Assembly: GCA_030063045.1 (NCBI GenBank)
Contig: JAQSEB010000055.1
Span: 1,178,001-1,242,000 of the forward strand
Direction: 5' to 3'
Source: Pratylenchus scribneri
Lineage: Eukaryota; Nematoda; Chromadorea; Rhabditida; Pratylenchidae
Length of the DNA: 64,000 nt
The notes under the pieces: generated by a model
The model's database searches: none
What the model was told of the DNA's origin: nothing
Seen by the model: the letters and a program-made list of their open reading frames with translations, nothing else
In this document: piece by piece, positions 1-11,723 of the stretch
Numbering within the stretch: the stretch's first letter is position 1
Layout: each line of letters starts with the position of its first letter
Translations under genes and position numbers: made by a program

Positions 1-195
1 TTTGACATGTTTTGGGCTAGGATTTGAATTTTTCAAAATTCTTTTGTTAGAATCATATTCTACATCAAAAAATACAGTCCTATATTTTTTATTTTGTTAA
101 TATACCCTCATACTGATTTTTTATTAATTTCTAAAGAATGGCCACAAAATTCAATTATGCCTAGGGTATATTTGACATGTTTTGGGCTAGGATTT

Positions 196-211
196 GAATT
201 TTTCAAAATTC
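196..211. other. Conserved dyad 1 (one example)
   Basis: GAATTTTTCAAAATTC has 7-bp inverted arms (GAATTTT and AAAATTC) around a 2-base centre. The main alternative allele, GAATTTTTTTAAATTC, keeps 6-bp arms around TTTT, and GAATTTTTTAAAATTC keeps 7-bp arms. Only GAATTAATCAAAATTC (two copies) and rare single changes weaken it. It occurs once per monomer; whether a protein binds it is unknown. Confidence 0.85.
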
Positions 212-217
212 TTTTGT

Positions 218-232
218 TAGAATCATATTCTA
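218..232. other. Conserved dyad 2 (one example)
   Basis: TAGAATCATATTCTA has 6-bp inverted arms around CAT in TACATC-type monomers. The TCCATC type keeps 5-bp arms (AGAAT and ATTCT). It lies 6 bases after dyad 1 in every monomer and is one of the least variable parts of the repeat. Confidence 0.82.
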
Positions 233-329
233 CATCAAAAAATACAGTCCTATATTTTTTATTTTGTTAATATACCCTCATACTGATTTTTTATGAATTT
301 CTAAAGAATGGCCACAAAATTCAATTATC

Positions 330-337
330 CCTAGGGT
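330..337. other. CCTAGG palindrome at the monomer junction (one example)
   Basis: This copy has CCCTAGGG, an 8-bp palindrome; most copies have GCCTAGGG with a 6-bp core (an AvrII site). Alleles that destroy it are CCTAGTGTG (domain 1 and scattered), GCTTAGGG (9501), GCCCAGGG (11711, 13242) and ATGTATAGGG (15954 and later copies). Confidence 0.85.
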
Positions 338-2380
338 ATATTTGACATGTTTTGGGCTAGGATTTGAATTTTTCAAAATTCTTTTGTTAGAATCATATTC
401 TACATCAAAAAATACAGTCCTATATTTTTTATTTTGTTAATATACCCTCATACTGATTTTTTATGAATTTCTATAAAATGGCCACAAAATTCAATTATCC
501 CTAGGGTATAATTGACATGTTTTGGGCTAGGATTTGAATTTTTTAAAATTCTTTTGTTAGAATCATATTCTACATCAAAAAATACAGTCCTATATTTTTT
601 ATTTTGTTAATATACCCTCATACTGATTTTTTATGAATTTCTAAAATATGGCCACAAAATTCAATTATGCCTAGGGTATATTTGACATGTTTTGGGCTAG
701 GATTTGAATTTTTCAAAATTCTTTTGTTAGAATCATATTCTACATCAAAAAATACAGTCCTATATTTTTTATTTTGTTAATATACCCTCATACTGATTTT
801 TTATGAATTTCTATAAAATGGCCACAAAATTCAATTATGCCTAGTGTGTATTTGACATGTTTTGGGCTAGGATTTGAATTTTTCAAAATTCTTTTGTTAG
901 AATCATATTCTACATCAAAAAATACAGTCCTATATTTTTTATTTTGTTAATATACCCTCATACTGATTTTTTATGAATTTCTAAAATATGGCCACAAAAT
1001 TCAATTATGCCTAGGGTATATTTGACATGTTTTGGGCTAGGATTTGAATTTTTCAAAATTCTTTTGTTAGAATCATATTCTACATCAAAAAATACAGTCC
1101 TATATTTTTTATTTTGTTAATATACCCTCATACTGATTTTTTATGAATTTCTAAAAAATGGCCACAAAATTCAATTATGCCTAGTGTGTATTTGACATGT
1201 TTTGAGCTAGGATTTGAATTTTTTTAAATTCTTTTGTTAGAATCATATTCTACATCAAAAAATACAGTCCTATATTTTTTATTTTGTTAATATACCCTCA
1301 TACTGATTTTTTATGAATTTCTAAAATATGGCCACAAAATTCAATTATGCCTAGGGTATATTTGACATGTTTTGGGCTAGGATTTGAATTTTTCAAAATT
1401 CTTTTGTTAGAATCATATTCTACATCAAAAAATACAGTCCTATATTTTTTATTTTGTTAATATACCCTCATACTGATTTTTTATGAATTTCTAAAGAATG
1501 GCCACAAAATTCAATTATGCCTAGTGTGTATTTGACATGTTTTGAGCTAGGATTTGAATTTTTTTAAATTCTTTTGTTAGAATCATATTCTACATCAAAA
1601 AATACAGTCCTATATTTTTTATTTTATTAATATACCCTCATACTGATTTTTTATGAATTTCTAAAGAATGGCCACAAGATTCAATTATCCCTAGGGTATA
1701 ATTGACATGTTTTGGGCTAGGATTTGAATTTTTCAAAATTCTTTTGTTAGAATCATATTCTACATCAAAAAATACAGTCCTATATTTTTTATTTTGTTAA
1801 TATACCCTCATACTGATTTTTTATGAATTTCTAAAGAATGGCCACAAAATTCAATTATCCCTAGGGTATATTTGACATGTTTTGGGCTAGGATTTGAATT
1901 TTTCAAAATTCTTTTGTTAGAATCATATTCTACATCAAAAAATACAGTCCTATATTTTTTATTTTGTTAATATACCCTCATACTGATTTTTTATGAATTT
2001 CTAAAGAATGGCCACAAGATTCAATTATCCCTAGGGTATAATTGACATGTTTTGGGCTAGGATTTGAATTTTTCAAAATTCTTTTGTTAGAATCATATTC
2101 TACATCAAAAAATACAGTCCTATATTTTTTATTTTGTTAATATACCCTCATACTGATTTTTTATGAATTTCTATAAAATGGCCACAAAATTCAATTATGC
2201 CTAGGGTATATTTGACATGTTTTGGGCTAGGATTTGAATTTTTCAAAATTCTTTTGTTAGAATCATATTCTACATCAAAAAATACAGTCCTATATTTTTT
2301 ATTTTGTTAATATACCCTCATACTGATTTTTTATGAATTTCTAAAATATGGCCACAAAATTCAATTATGCCTAGGGTATA

Positions 2381-4930
2381 TTTGACATGTTTTGGGCTAG
2401 GATTTGAATTTTTCAAAATTCTTTTGTTAGAATCATATTCTACATCAAAAAATACAGTCCTATATTTTTTATTTTGTTAATATACCCTCATACTGATTTT
2501 TTATGAATTTCTATAAAATGGCCACAAAATTCAATTATGCCTAGTGTGTATTTGACATGTTTTGAGCTAGGATTTGAATTTTTCAAAATTCTTTTGTTAG
2601 AATCATATTCTACATCAAAAAATACAGTCCTATATTTTTTATTTTGTTAATATACCCTCATACTGATTTTTTATGAATTTCTAAAATATGGCCACAAAAT
2701 TCAATTATGCCTAGGGTATATTTGACATGTTTTGGGCTAGGATTTGAATTTTTCAAAATTCTTTTGTTAGAATCATATTCTACATCAAAAAATACAGTCC
2801 TATATTTTTTATTTTGTTAATATACCCTCATACTGATTTTTTATGAATTTCTAAAAAATGGCCACAAAATTCAATTATGCCTAGTGTGTATTTGACATGT
2901 TTTGAGCTAGGATTTGAATTTTTCAAAATTCTTTTGTTAGAATCATATTCTACATCAAAAAATACAGTCCTATATTTTTTATTTTGTTAATATACCCTCA
3001 TACTGATTTTTTATGAATTTCTAAAATATGGCCACAAAATTCAATTATGCCTAGGGTATATTTGACATGTTTTGGGCTAGGATTTGAATTTTTCAAAATT
3101 CTTTTGTTAGAATCATATTCTACATCAAAAAATACAGTCCTATATTTTTTATTTTGTTAATATACCCTCATACTGATTTTTTATGAATTTCTAAAAAATG
3201 GCCACAAAATTCAATTATGCCTAGGGTATATTTGACATGTTTTGGGCTAGGATTTGAATTTTTCAAAATTCTTTTGTTAGAATCATATTCTACATCAAAA
3301 AATACAGTCCTATATTTTTTATTTTGTTAATATACCCTCATACTGATTTTTTATGAATTTCTAAAATATGGCCACAAAATTCAATTATGCCTAGGGTATA
3401 TTTGACATGTTTTGGGCTAGGATTTGAATTTTTCAAAATTCTTTTGTTAGAATCATATTCTACATCAAAAAATACAGTCCTATATTTTTTATTTTGTTAA
3501 TATACCCTCATACTGATTTTTTATGAATTTCTAAAATATGGCCACAAAATTCAATTATGCCTAGGGTATATTTGACATGTTTTGGGCTAGGATTTGAATT
3601 TTTCAAAATTCTTTTGTTAGAATCATATTCTCCATCAAAAAATACAGTCCTATATTTTTTATTTTGTTAATATACCCTCATACTGATTTTTTATGAATTT
3701 CTAAAAAATGGCCACAAAATTCAATTATGCCTAGTGTGTATTTGACATGTTTTGAGCTAGGATTTGAATTTTTTTAAATTCTTTTGTTAGAATCATATTC
3801 TACATCAAAAAATACAGTCCTATATTTTTTATTTTGTTAATATACCCTCATACTGATTTTTTATGAATTTCTAAAAAATGGCCACAAAATTCAATTATGC
3901 CTAGTGTGTATTTGACATGTTTTGAGCTAGGATTTGAATTTTTTTAAATTCTTTTGTTAGAATCATATTCTACATCAAAAAATACAGTCCTATATTTTTT
4001 ATTTTGTTAATATACCCTCATACTGATTTTTTATGAATTTCTAAAATATGGCCACAAAATTCAATTATGCCTAGGGTATATTTGACATGTTTTGGGCTAG
4101 GATTTGAATTTTTCAAAATTCTTTTGTTAGAATCATATTCTACATCAAAAAATACAGTCCTATATTTTTTATTTTGTTAATATACCCTCATACTGATTTT
4201 TTATGAATTTCTAAAATATGGCCACAAAATTCAATTATGCCTAGGGTATATTTGACATGTTTTGGGCTAGGATTTGAATTTTTCAAAATTCTTTTGTTAG
4301 AATCATATTCTACATCAAAAAATACAGTCCTATATTTTTTATTTTGTTAATATACCCTCATACTGATTTTTTATGAATTTCTAAAAAATGGCCACAAAAT
4401 TCAATTATGCCTAGTGTGTATTTGACATGTTTTGAGCTAGGATTTGAATTTTTTTAAATTCTTTTGTTAGAATCATATTCTACATCAAAAAATACAGTCC
4501 TATATTTTTTATTTTGTTAATATACCCTCATACTGATTTTTTATGAATTTCTAAAATATGGCCACAAAATTCAATTATGCCTAGGGTATATTTGACATGT
4601 TTTGGGCTAGGATTTGAATTTTTCAAAATTCTTTTGTTAGAATCATATTCTACATCAAAAAATACAGTCCTATATTTTTTATTTTGTTAATATACCCTCA
4701 TACTGATTTTTTATGAATTTCTAAAAAATGGCCACAAAATTCAATTATGCCTAGTGTGTATTTGACATGTTTTGAGCTAGGATTTGAATTTTTTTAAATT
4801 CTTTTGTTAGAATCATATTCTACATCAAAAAATACAGTCCTATATTTTTTATTTTGTTAATATACCCTCATACTGATTTTTTATGAATTTCTAAAATATG
4901 GCCACAAAATTCAATTATGCCTAGGGTATA
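2381..4930 (+). repeat. 340-bp dimeric higher-order pattern in domain 1
   Basis: A GGGC monomer ending in GCCTAGTGTGTA is usually followed by a GAGC monomer with CTAAAATATGG that ends in GCCTAGGGTATA, and the order then repeats. Clear pairs start at 2381, 2721, 4251 and 4591. Runs of GGGC-only monomers (3061-3570) and one tandem pair of CTAGTGTG monomers (3571, 3741) break the pattern. The AB order therefore holds locally and is not a strict higher-order repeat. Confidence 0.75.
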
Positions 4931-7900
4931 TTTGACATGTTTTGGGCTAGGATTTGAATTTTTCAAAATTCTTTTGTTAGAATCATATTCTACATCAAAA
5001 AATACAGTCCTATATTTTTATTTTGTTAATATACCCTCATACTGATTTTTTATGAATTTCTAAAGAATGGCCACAAAATTCAATTATCCCTAGGGTATAA
5101 TTGACATGTTTTGGGCTAGGATTTGAATTTTTCAAAAATCTTTTGTTAGAATCATATTCTACATCAAAAAATACAATCCTATATTTTTTATTTTGTTAAT
5201 ATACCCTCATACTGATTTTTTATGAATTTCTAAAAAATGGCCACAAAATTCAATTATGCCTAGTGTGTATTTGACATGTTTTGAGCTAGGATTTGAATTT
5301 TTTTTAAATTCTTTTTTAGAATCATATTCTACATCAAAAAATACAGTCCTATATTTTTTATTTTGTTAATATACCCTCATACTGATTTTTTATGAATTTC
5401 TAAAATATGGCCACAAAATTCAATTATGCCTAGGGTATATTTGACATGTTTTGGGCTAGGATTTGAATTTTTCAAAATTCTTTTGTTAGAATCATATTCT
5501 ACATCAAAAAATACAGTCCTATATTTTTTATTTTGTTAATATACCCTCATACTGATTTTTTATGAATTTCTAAAGAATGGCCACAAAATTCAATTATCCC
5601 TAGGGTATAATTGACATGTTTTGGGCTAGGATTTGAATTTTTCAAAAATCTTTTGTTAGAATCATATTCTACATCAAAAAATACAGTCCTATATTTTTTA
5701 TTTTGTTAATATACCCTCATACTGATTTTTATGAATTTCTAAAAAATGGCCACAAAATTCAATTATGCCTAGTGTGTATTTGACATGTTTTGAGCTAGGA
5801 TTTGAATTTTTTTAAATTCTTTTGTTAGAATCATATTCTACATCAAAAAATACAGTCCTATATTTTTTATTTTGTTAATATACCCTCATACTGATTTTTT
5901 ATGAATTTCTAAAATATGGCCACAAAATTCAATTATCCCTAGGGTATAATTGACATGTTTTGGGCTAGGATTTGAATTTTTCAAAATTCTTTTGTTAGAA
6001 TCATATTCTACATCAAAAAATACAGTCCTATATTTTTTATTTAGTTAATATACCCTCATACTGATTTTTTATGAATTTCTAAAAAATGGCCACAAAATTC
6101 AATTATCCCTAGGGTATAATTGACATGTTTTGGGCTAGGATTTGAATTTTTCAAAATTCTTTTGTTAGAATCATATTCTACATCAAAAAATACAGTCCTA
6201 TATTTTTTATTTTGTTAATATACCCTCATACTGATTTTTTATGAATTTCTAAAAAATGGCCACAAAATTCAATTATGCCTAGTGTGTATTTGACATGTTT
6301 TGAGCTAGGATTTGAATTTTTTAAAATTCTTTTGTTAGAATCATATTCTACATCAAAAAATACAGTCCTATATTTTTTATTTTGTTAATATACCCTCATA
6401 CTGATTTTTTATGAATTTCTAAAGAATGGCCACAAAATTCAATTATCCCTAGGGTATAATTGACATGTTTTGGGCTAGGATTTGAATTTTTCAAAATTCT
6501 TTTGTTAGAATCATATTCTACATCAAAAAATACAGTCCTATATTTTTTATTTTGTTAATATACCCTCATACTGATTTTTTATGAATTTCTAAAAAATGGC
6601 CACAAAATTCAATTATGCCTAGTGTGTATTTGACATGTTTTGAGCTAGGATTTGAATTTTTCAAAATTCTTTTGTTAGAATCATATTCTACATCAAAAAA
6701 TACAGTCCTATATTTTTTATTTTGTTAATATACCCTCATACTGATTTTTTATGAATTTCTAAAATATGGCCACAAAATTCAATTATGCCTAGGGTATATT
6801 TGACATGTTTTGGGCTAGGATTTGAATTTTTCAAAATTCTTTTGTTAGAATCATATTCTACATCAAAAAATACAGTCCTATATTTTTTATTTTGTTAATA
6901 TACCCTCATACTGATTTTTTATGAATTTCTAAAAAATGGCCACAAAATTCAATTATGCCTAGTGTGTATTTGACATGTTTTGAGCTAGGATTTGAATTTT
7001 TCAAAATTCTTTGTTAGAATCATATTCTACATCAAAAAATACAGTCCTATATTTTTTATTTTGTTAATATACCCTCATACTGATTTTTTATGAATTTCTA
7101 AAATATGGCCACAAAATTCAATTATGCCTAGGGTATATTTGACATGTTTTGGGCTAGGATTTGAATTTTTCAAAATTCTTTTGTTAGAATCATATTCTAC
7201 ATCAAAAAATACAGTCCTATATTTTTTATTTTGTTAATATACCCTCATACTGATTTTTTATGAATTTCTAAAGAATGGCCACAAAATTCAATTATGCCTA
7301 GTGTGTATTTGACATGTTTTGAGCTAGGATTTGAATTTTTCAAAAATCTTTTGTTAGAATCATATTCTACATCAAAAAATACAGTCCTATATTTTTTATT
7401 TTGTTAATATACCCTCATACTGATTTTTTATGAATTTCTAAAATATGGCCACAAAATTCAATTATGCCTAGGGTATATTTGACATGTTTTGAGCTAGGAT
7501 TTGAATTTTTCAAAATTCTTTTGTTAGAATCATATTCTACATCAAAAAATACAGTCCTATATTTTTTATTTTGTTAATATACCCTCATACTGATTTTTTA
7601 TGAATTTCTAAAGAATGGCCACAAAATTCAATTATCCCTAGGGTATAATTGACATGTTTTGGGCTAGGATTTGAATTTTTCAAAATTCTTTTGTTAGAAT
7701 CATATTCTACATCAAAAAATACAGTCCTATATTTTTTATTTTGTTAATATACCCTCATACTGATTTTTTATGAATTTCTAAAAAATGGCCACAAAATTCA
7801 ATTATGCCTAGTGTGTATTTGACATGTTTTGAGCTAGGATTTGAATTTTTCAAAATTCTTTTGTTAGAATCATATTCTACATCAAAAAATACAGTCCTAT

Positions 7901-8103
7901 ATTTTTTATTTTGTTAATATACCCTCATACTGATTTTTTATGAATTTCTAAAATATGGCCACAAAATTCAATTATGCCTAGGGTATATTTGACATGTTTT
8001 GGGCTAGGATTTGAATTTTTCAAAATTCTTTTGTTAGAATCATATTCTACATCAAAAAATACAGTCCTATATTTTTTATTTTGTTAATATACCCTCATAC
8101 TGA

Positions 8104-8172
8104 TTTTTTATGAATTTCTAAAAATGGCCACAAAATTCAATTATCCCTAGGGTATAATTGACATTGGGCTAG
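8104..8172 (+). repeat. Monomer junction with a 4-bp deletion
   Basis: At about 8158-8168 the usual GACATGTTTTGGGC reads GACATTGGGC, so four bases are missing and the ACATGT palindrome is lost. The preceding monomer also has a shortened CTAAAAATGG. The flanking monomers are ordinary M1. It looks like a private slippage event. Confidence 0.85.
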
Positions 8173-9341
8173 GATTTGAATTTTTCAAAATTCTTTTGTT
8201 AGAATCATATTCTACATCAAAAAATACAGTCCTATATTTTTTATTTTGTTAATATACCCTCATACCGATTTTTTATGAATTTCTAAAAAATGGCCACAAA
8301 ATTCAATTATGCCTAGTGTGTATTTGACATGTTTTGAGCTAGGATTTGAATTTTTCAAAATTCTTTTGTTAGAATCATATTCTACATCAAAAAATACAGT
8401 CCTATATTTTTTATTTTGTTAATATACCCTCATACTGATTTTTTATGAATTTCTAAAATATGGCCACAAAATTCAATTATGCCTAGGGTATATTTGACAT
8501 GTTTTGGGCTAGGATTTGAATTTTTCAAAATTCTTTTGTTAGAATCATATTCTACATCAAAAAATACAGTCCTTTATTTTTTATTTTGTAATATACCCTC
8601 ATACTGATTTTTTATGAATTTCTAAAAAATGGCCACAAAATTCAATTATGCCTAGGGTATATTTGACATGTTTTGGGCTAGGATTTGAATTTTTCAAAAT
8701 TCTTTTGTTAGAATCATATTCTACATCAAAAAATACAGTCCTATATTTTTTATTTTGTTAATATACCCTCATACTGATTTTTTATGAATTTCTAAAGAAT
8801 GGCCACAAAATTCAATTATCCCTAGGGTATAATTGACATGTTTTGGGCTAGGATTTGAATTTTTCAAAAATCTTTTGTTAGAATCATATTCTACATCAAA
8901 AAATACAGTCCTATATTTTTTATTTTGTTAATATACCCTCTTACTGATTTTTTATGAATTTCTAAAATATGGCCACAAAATTCAATTATGCCTAGGGTAT
9001 ATTTGACATGTTTTGAGCTAGGATTTGAATTTTTCAAAATTCTTTTGTTAGAATCATATTCTACATCAAAAAATACAGTCCTATATTTTTTATTTTGTTA
9101 ATATACCCTCATATTGATTTTTTATGAATTTCTAAAAAATTGCCACAAAATTCAATTATGCCTAGGGTGTATTTGACATGTTTTGAGCTAGGATTTGAAT
9201 TTTTTTAAATTCTTTTGTTAGAATCATATTCTCCATCAAAAAATAAAGTCCTATATTTTTTATTTTGTTAATATACCCTCATACTGATTTTTTATGAATT
9301 TCTAAAATATGGCCACAAAATTCAATTATGCCTAGGGTATA

Positions 9342-9512
9342 TTTGACATGTTTTGGGCTAGGATTTGAATTTTTCAAAATTCTTTTGTTAGAATCATATT
9401 CTCCATCAAAAAATATAAGCCTATCTTTTTTTAGATTTTTAAAATACCCCCATATTGATTTTTTATGAATTTCTAAAAAATGGCCACAAAATTCAATTAT
9501 GCTTAGGGTGTA
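9342..9512 (+). repeat. First M2 monomer (171 bp)
   Basis: Both flanks match M1, but the central block reads ATAAGCCTATC, then T7, then AGATTTTTAAAATACC, in place of ACAGTCC...TTTTGTTAATATACC. The block is one base longer, which accounts for the 171-bp length. It brings a small dyad of its own (ATCT, six T, AGAT) and a second one (ATTTT, T, AAAAT). M2 copies recur through the window to 62579-62749. The M2 copies I checked carry the GGGC and TCAAAA alleles upstream. Confidence 0.95.
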
Positions 9513-11554
9513 TTTGACATGATTTAGGCTAGGATTTGAATTTTTTTAAATTCTTTTGTTAGAATCATATTCTCCATCAAAAAATACAGTCCTATATTTT
9601 TTATTTTGTTAATATACCCTCTTACTGATTTTTTATGAATTTCTAAAAAATGGCCACAAAATTCAATTATGCCTAGGGTGTATTTGACATGTTTTAGGCT
9701 AGGATTTGAATTTTTTTAAATTCTTTTGTTAGGATCATATTCTCCATCAAAAAATACAGTCCTATATTTTTTATTTTGTTAATATACCCTCATACTGATT
9801 TTTTATGAATTTCTAAAAAATGGCCACAAAATTCAATTATGCCTAGGGTGTATTTGACATGTTTTGGGCTAGGATTTGAATTTTTCAAAATTCTTTTGTT
9901 AGAATCATATTCTCCATCAAAAAATACAGTCCTATATTTTTTATTTTGTTAATATACCCTCATATTGATTTTTTATGAATTTCTAAAAAATTGCCACAAA
10001 ATTCAATTATTCCTAGGGTGTATTTGACATGTTTTGAGCTAGGATTTGAATTTTTTTAAATTCTTTTGTTAGAATCATATTCTCCATCAAAAAATACAGT
10101 ACTATATTTTTTATTTTGTTAATATACCCTCATACTGATTTTTTATGAATTTCTAAAATATGGCCACAAAATTCAATTATGCCTAGGGTATATTTGACAT
10201 GTTTTGGGCTAGGATTTGAATTTTTCAAAATTCTTTTGTTAGAATCATATTCTCCATCAAAAAATATAAGCCTATCTTTTTTTAGATTTTTAAAATACCC
10301 TCATATTGATTTTTTATGAATTTCTAAAAAATGGCCACAAAATTCAATTATGCCTAGGGTGTATTTGACATGTTTTAGGCTAGGATTTGAATTTTTTTAA
10401 ATTCTTTTGTTAGAATCATATTCTCTATCAAAAAATACAGTCCTATATTTTTTTTTTGTTAATATACCCTCATACTGATTTTTTATGAATTTCTAAAAAA
10501 TGGCCACAAAATTCAATTATGCCTAGGGTGTATTTGACATGTTTTGAGCTAGGATTTGAATTTTTTTAAATTCTTTTGTTAGAATCATATTCTCCATCAA
10601 AAAATAAAGTCCTATATTTTTTATTTTGTTAATATACCCTCATACTGATTTTTTATGAATTTCTAAAATATGGCCACAAAATTCAATTATGCCTAGGGTA
10701 TATTTGACATGTTTTGGGCTAGGATTTGAATTTTTCAAAATTCTTTTGTTAGAATCATATTCTCTATCAAAAAATATAAGCCTATCTTTTTTTAGATTTT
10801 TAAAATACCCTCATATTGATTTTTTATGAATTTCTAAAAAATGGCCACAAAATTCAATTATGCCTAGGGTGTATTTGACATGATTTAGGCAAGGATTTGA
10901 ATTTTTCAAAATTCTTTTGTTAGAATCATATTCTCTATCAAAAAATACAGTCCTATATTTTTTATTTTGTTAATATACCCTCATACTGATTTTTTATGAA
11001 TTTCTAAAAAATGGCCACAAAATTCAATTATGCCTAGGGTGTATTTGACATGTTTTGGGCTAGGATTTGAATTTTTCAAAATTCTTTTGTTAGAATCATA
11101 TTCTCTATCAAAAAATATAAGCCTATCTTTTTTTAGATTTTTAAAATACCCTCATATTGATTTTTTATGAATTTCTAAAAAATGGCCACAAAATTCAATT
11201 ATGCCTAGGGTGTATTTGACATGATTTAGGCAAGGATTTGAATTTTTCAAAATTCTTTTGTTAGAATCATATTCTCTATCAAAAAATAAAGTCCTATATT
11301 TTTTATTTTGTTAATATACCCTCATACTGATTTTTTATGAATTTCTAAAAAATGGCCACAAAATTCAATTATGCCTAGGGTGTATTTGACATGTTTTGGG
11401 CTAGGATTTGAATTTTTCAAAATTCTTTTGTTAGAATCATATTCTCTATCAAAAAATACAGTCCTATATTTTTTATTTTGTTAATATACCCTCTTACTGA
11501 TTTTTTATGAATTTCTAAAAAATGGCCACAAAATTCAATTATGCCTAGGGTGTA

Positions 11555-11723
11555 TTTGACATGTTTTAGGCTAGGATTTGAATTTTTTTAAATTCTTTTG
11601 TTAGAATCATATTCTCCATCAAAAAATACAGTCCTATATTTTTTATTTTGTTAATATACCCTCATATTGATTTTTTATGGATAACAAAAAATGGCCACAA
11701 AATTCAATTATGCCCAGGGTGTA
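11555..11723 (+). repeat. First M3 monomer (169 bp)
   Basis: After TGATTTTTT the usual ATGAATTTCTAAAAAATGGCC is replaced by ATGGATAACAAAAAATGGCC, one base shorter, giving a 169-bp monomer. The rest matches M1. The following monomer begins from GCCCAGGG, which loses the CCTAGG site. M3 is common from here to about 57.5 kb and is absent from domain 1. Confidence 0.95.

Larger units (their letters stand above)
171..340 (+). repeat. M1 reference monomer (170 bp)
   Basis: This is a representative M1 copy. Landmarks in monomer coordinates: ACATGT palindrome at 5-10; GGGCTAGG near 14-21; dyad GAATTTTTCAAAATTC at 26-41; dyad TAGAATCATATTCTA at 48-62; A-tract at 67-72; T6 tract at 85-90; TTAATATACCC at 97-107; second T6 tract at 117-122; GGCC at 140-143; CCTAGG at 160-165. 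Copies carry one GGCC (HaeIII) site and usually one CCTAGG (AvrII) site, so partial digestion should give a ladder with about 170-bp steps. There is no CpG in this copy. Confidence 0.97.
1..9171 (+). repeat. Domain 1: homogeneous TACATC-type M1 array
   Basis: About 54 monomers, all with the M1 central block, and all but one with TACATC after ATTCT (the copy at 3571 has TCCATC). No M2 or M3 copy is present. The spacing is exactly 170 bp up to about 5000; after that, single-base losses in the T-tracts begin to shift the phase. Variation is concentrated at four places: GGGC or GAGC; TCAAAA or TTTAAA; CTAAAGAATG, CTATAAAATG, CTAAAATATG or CTAAAAAATG; and GCCTAGGGTATA, GCCTAGTGTGTA or CCCTAGGGTATAA. 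No gene or other element is present. Confidence 0.95.

Noticed and set aside
9342..9512. M2 central block as an inserted mobile element
   Set aside because: The block replaces sequence of nearly equal length (net +1 bp), has no terminal repeats or target-site duplication, and is far too short.
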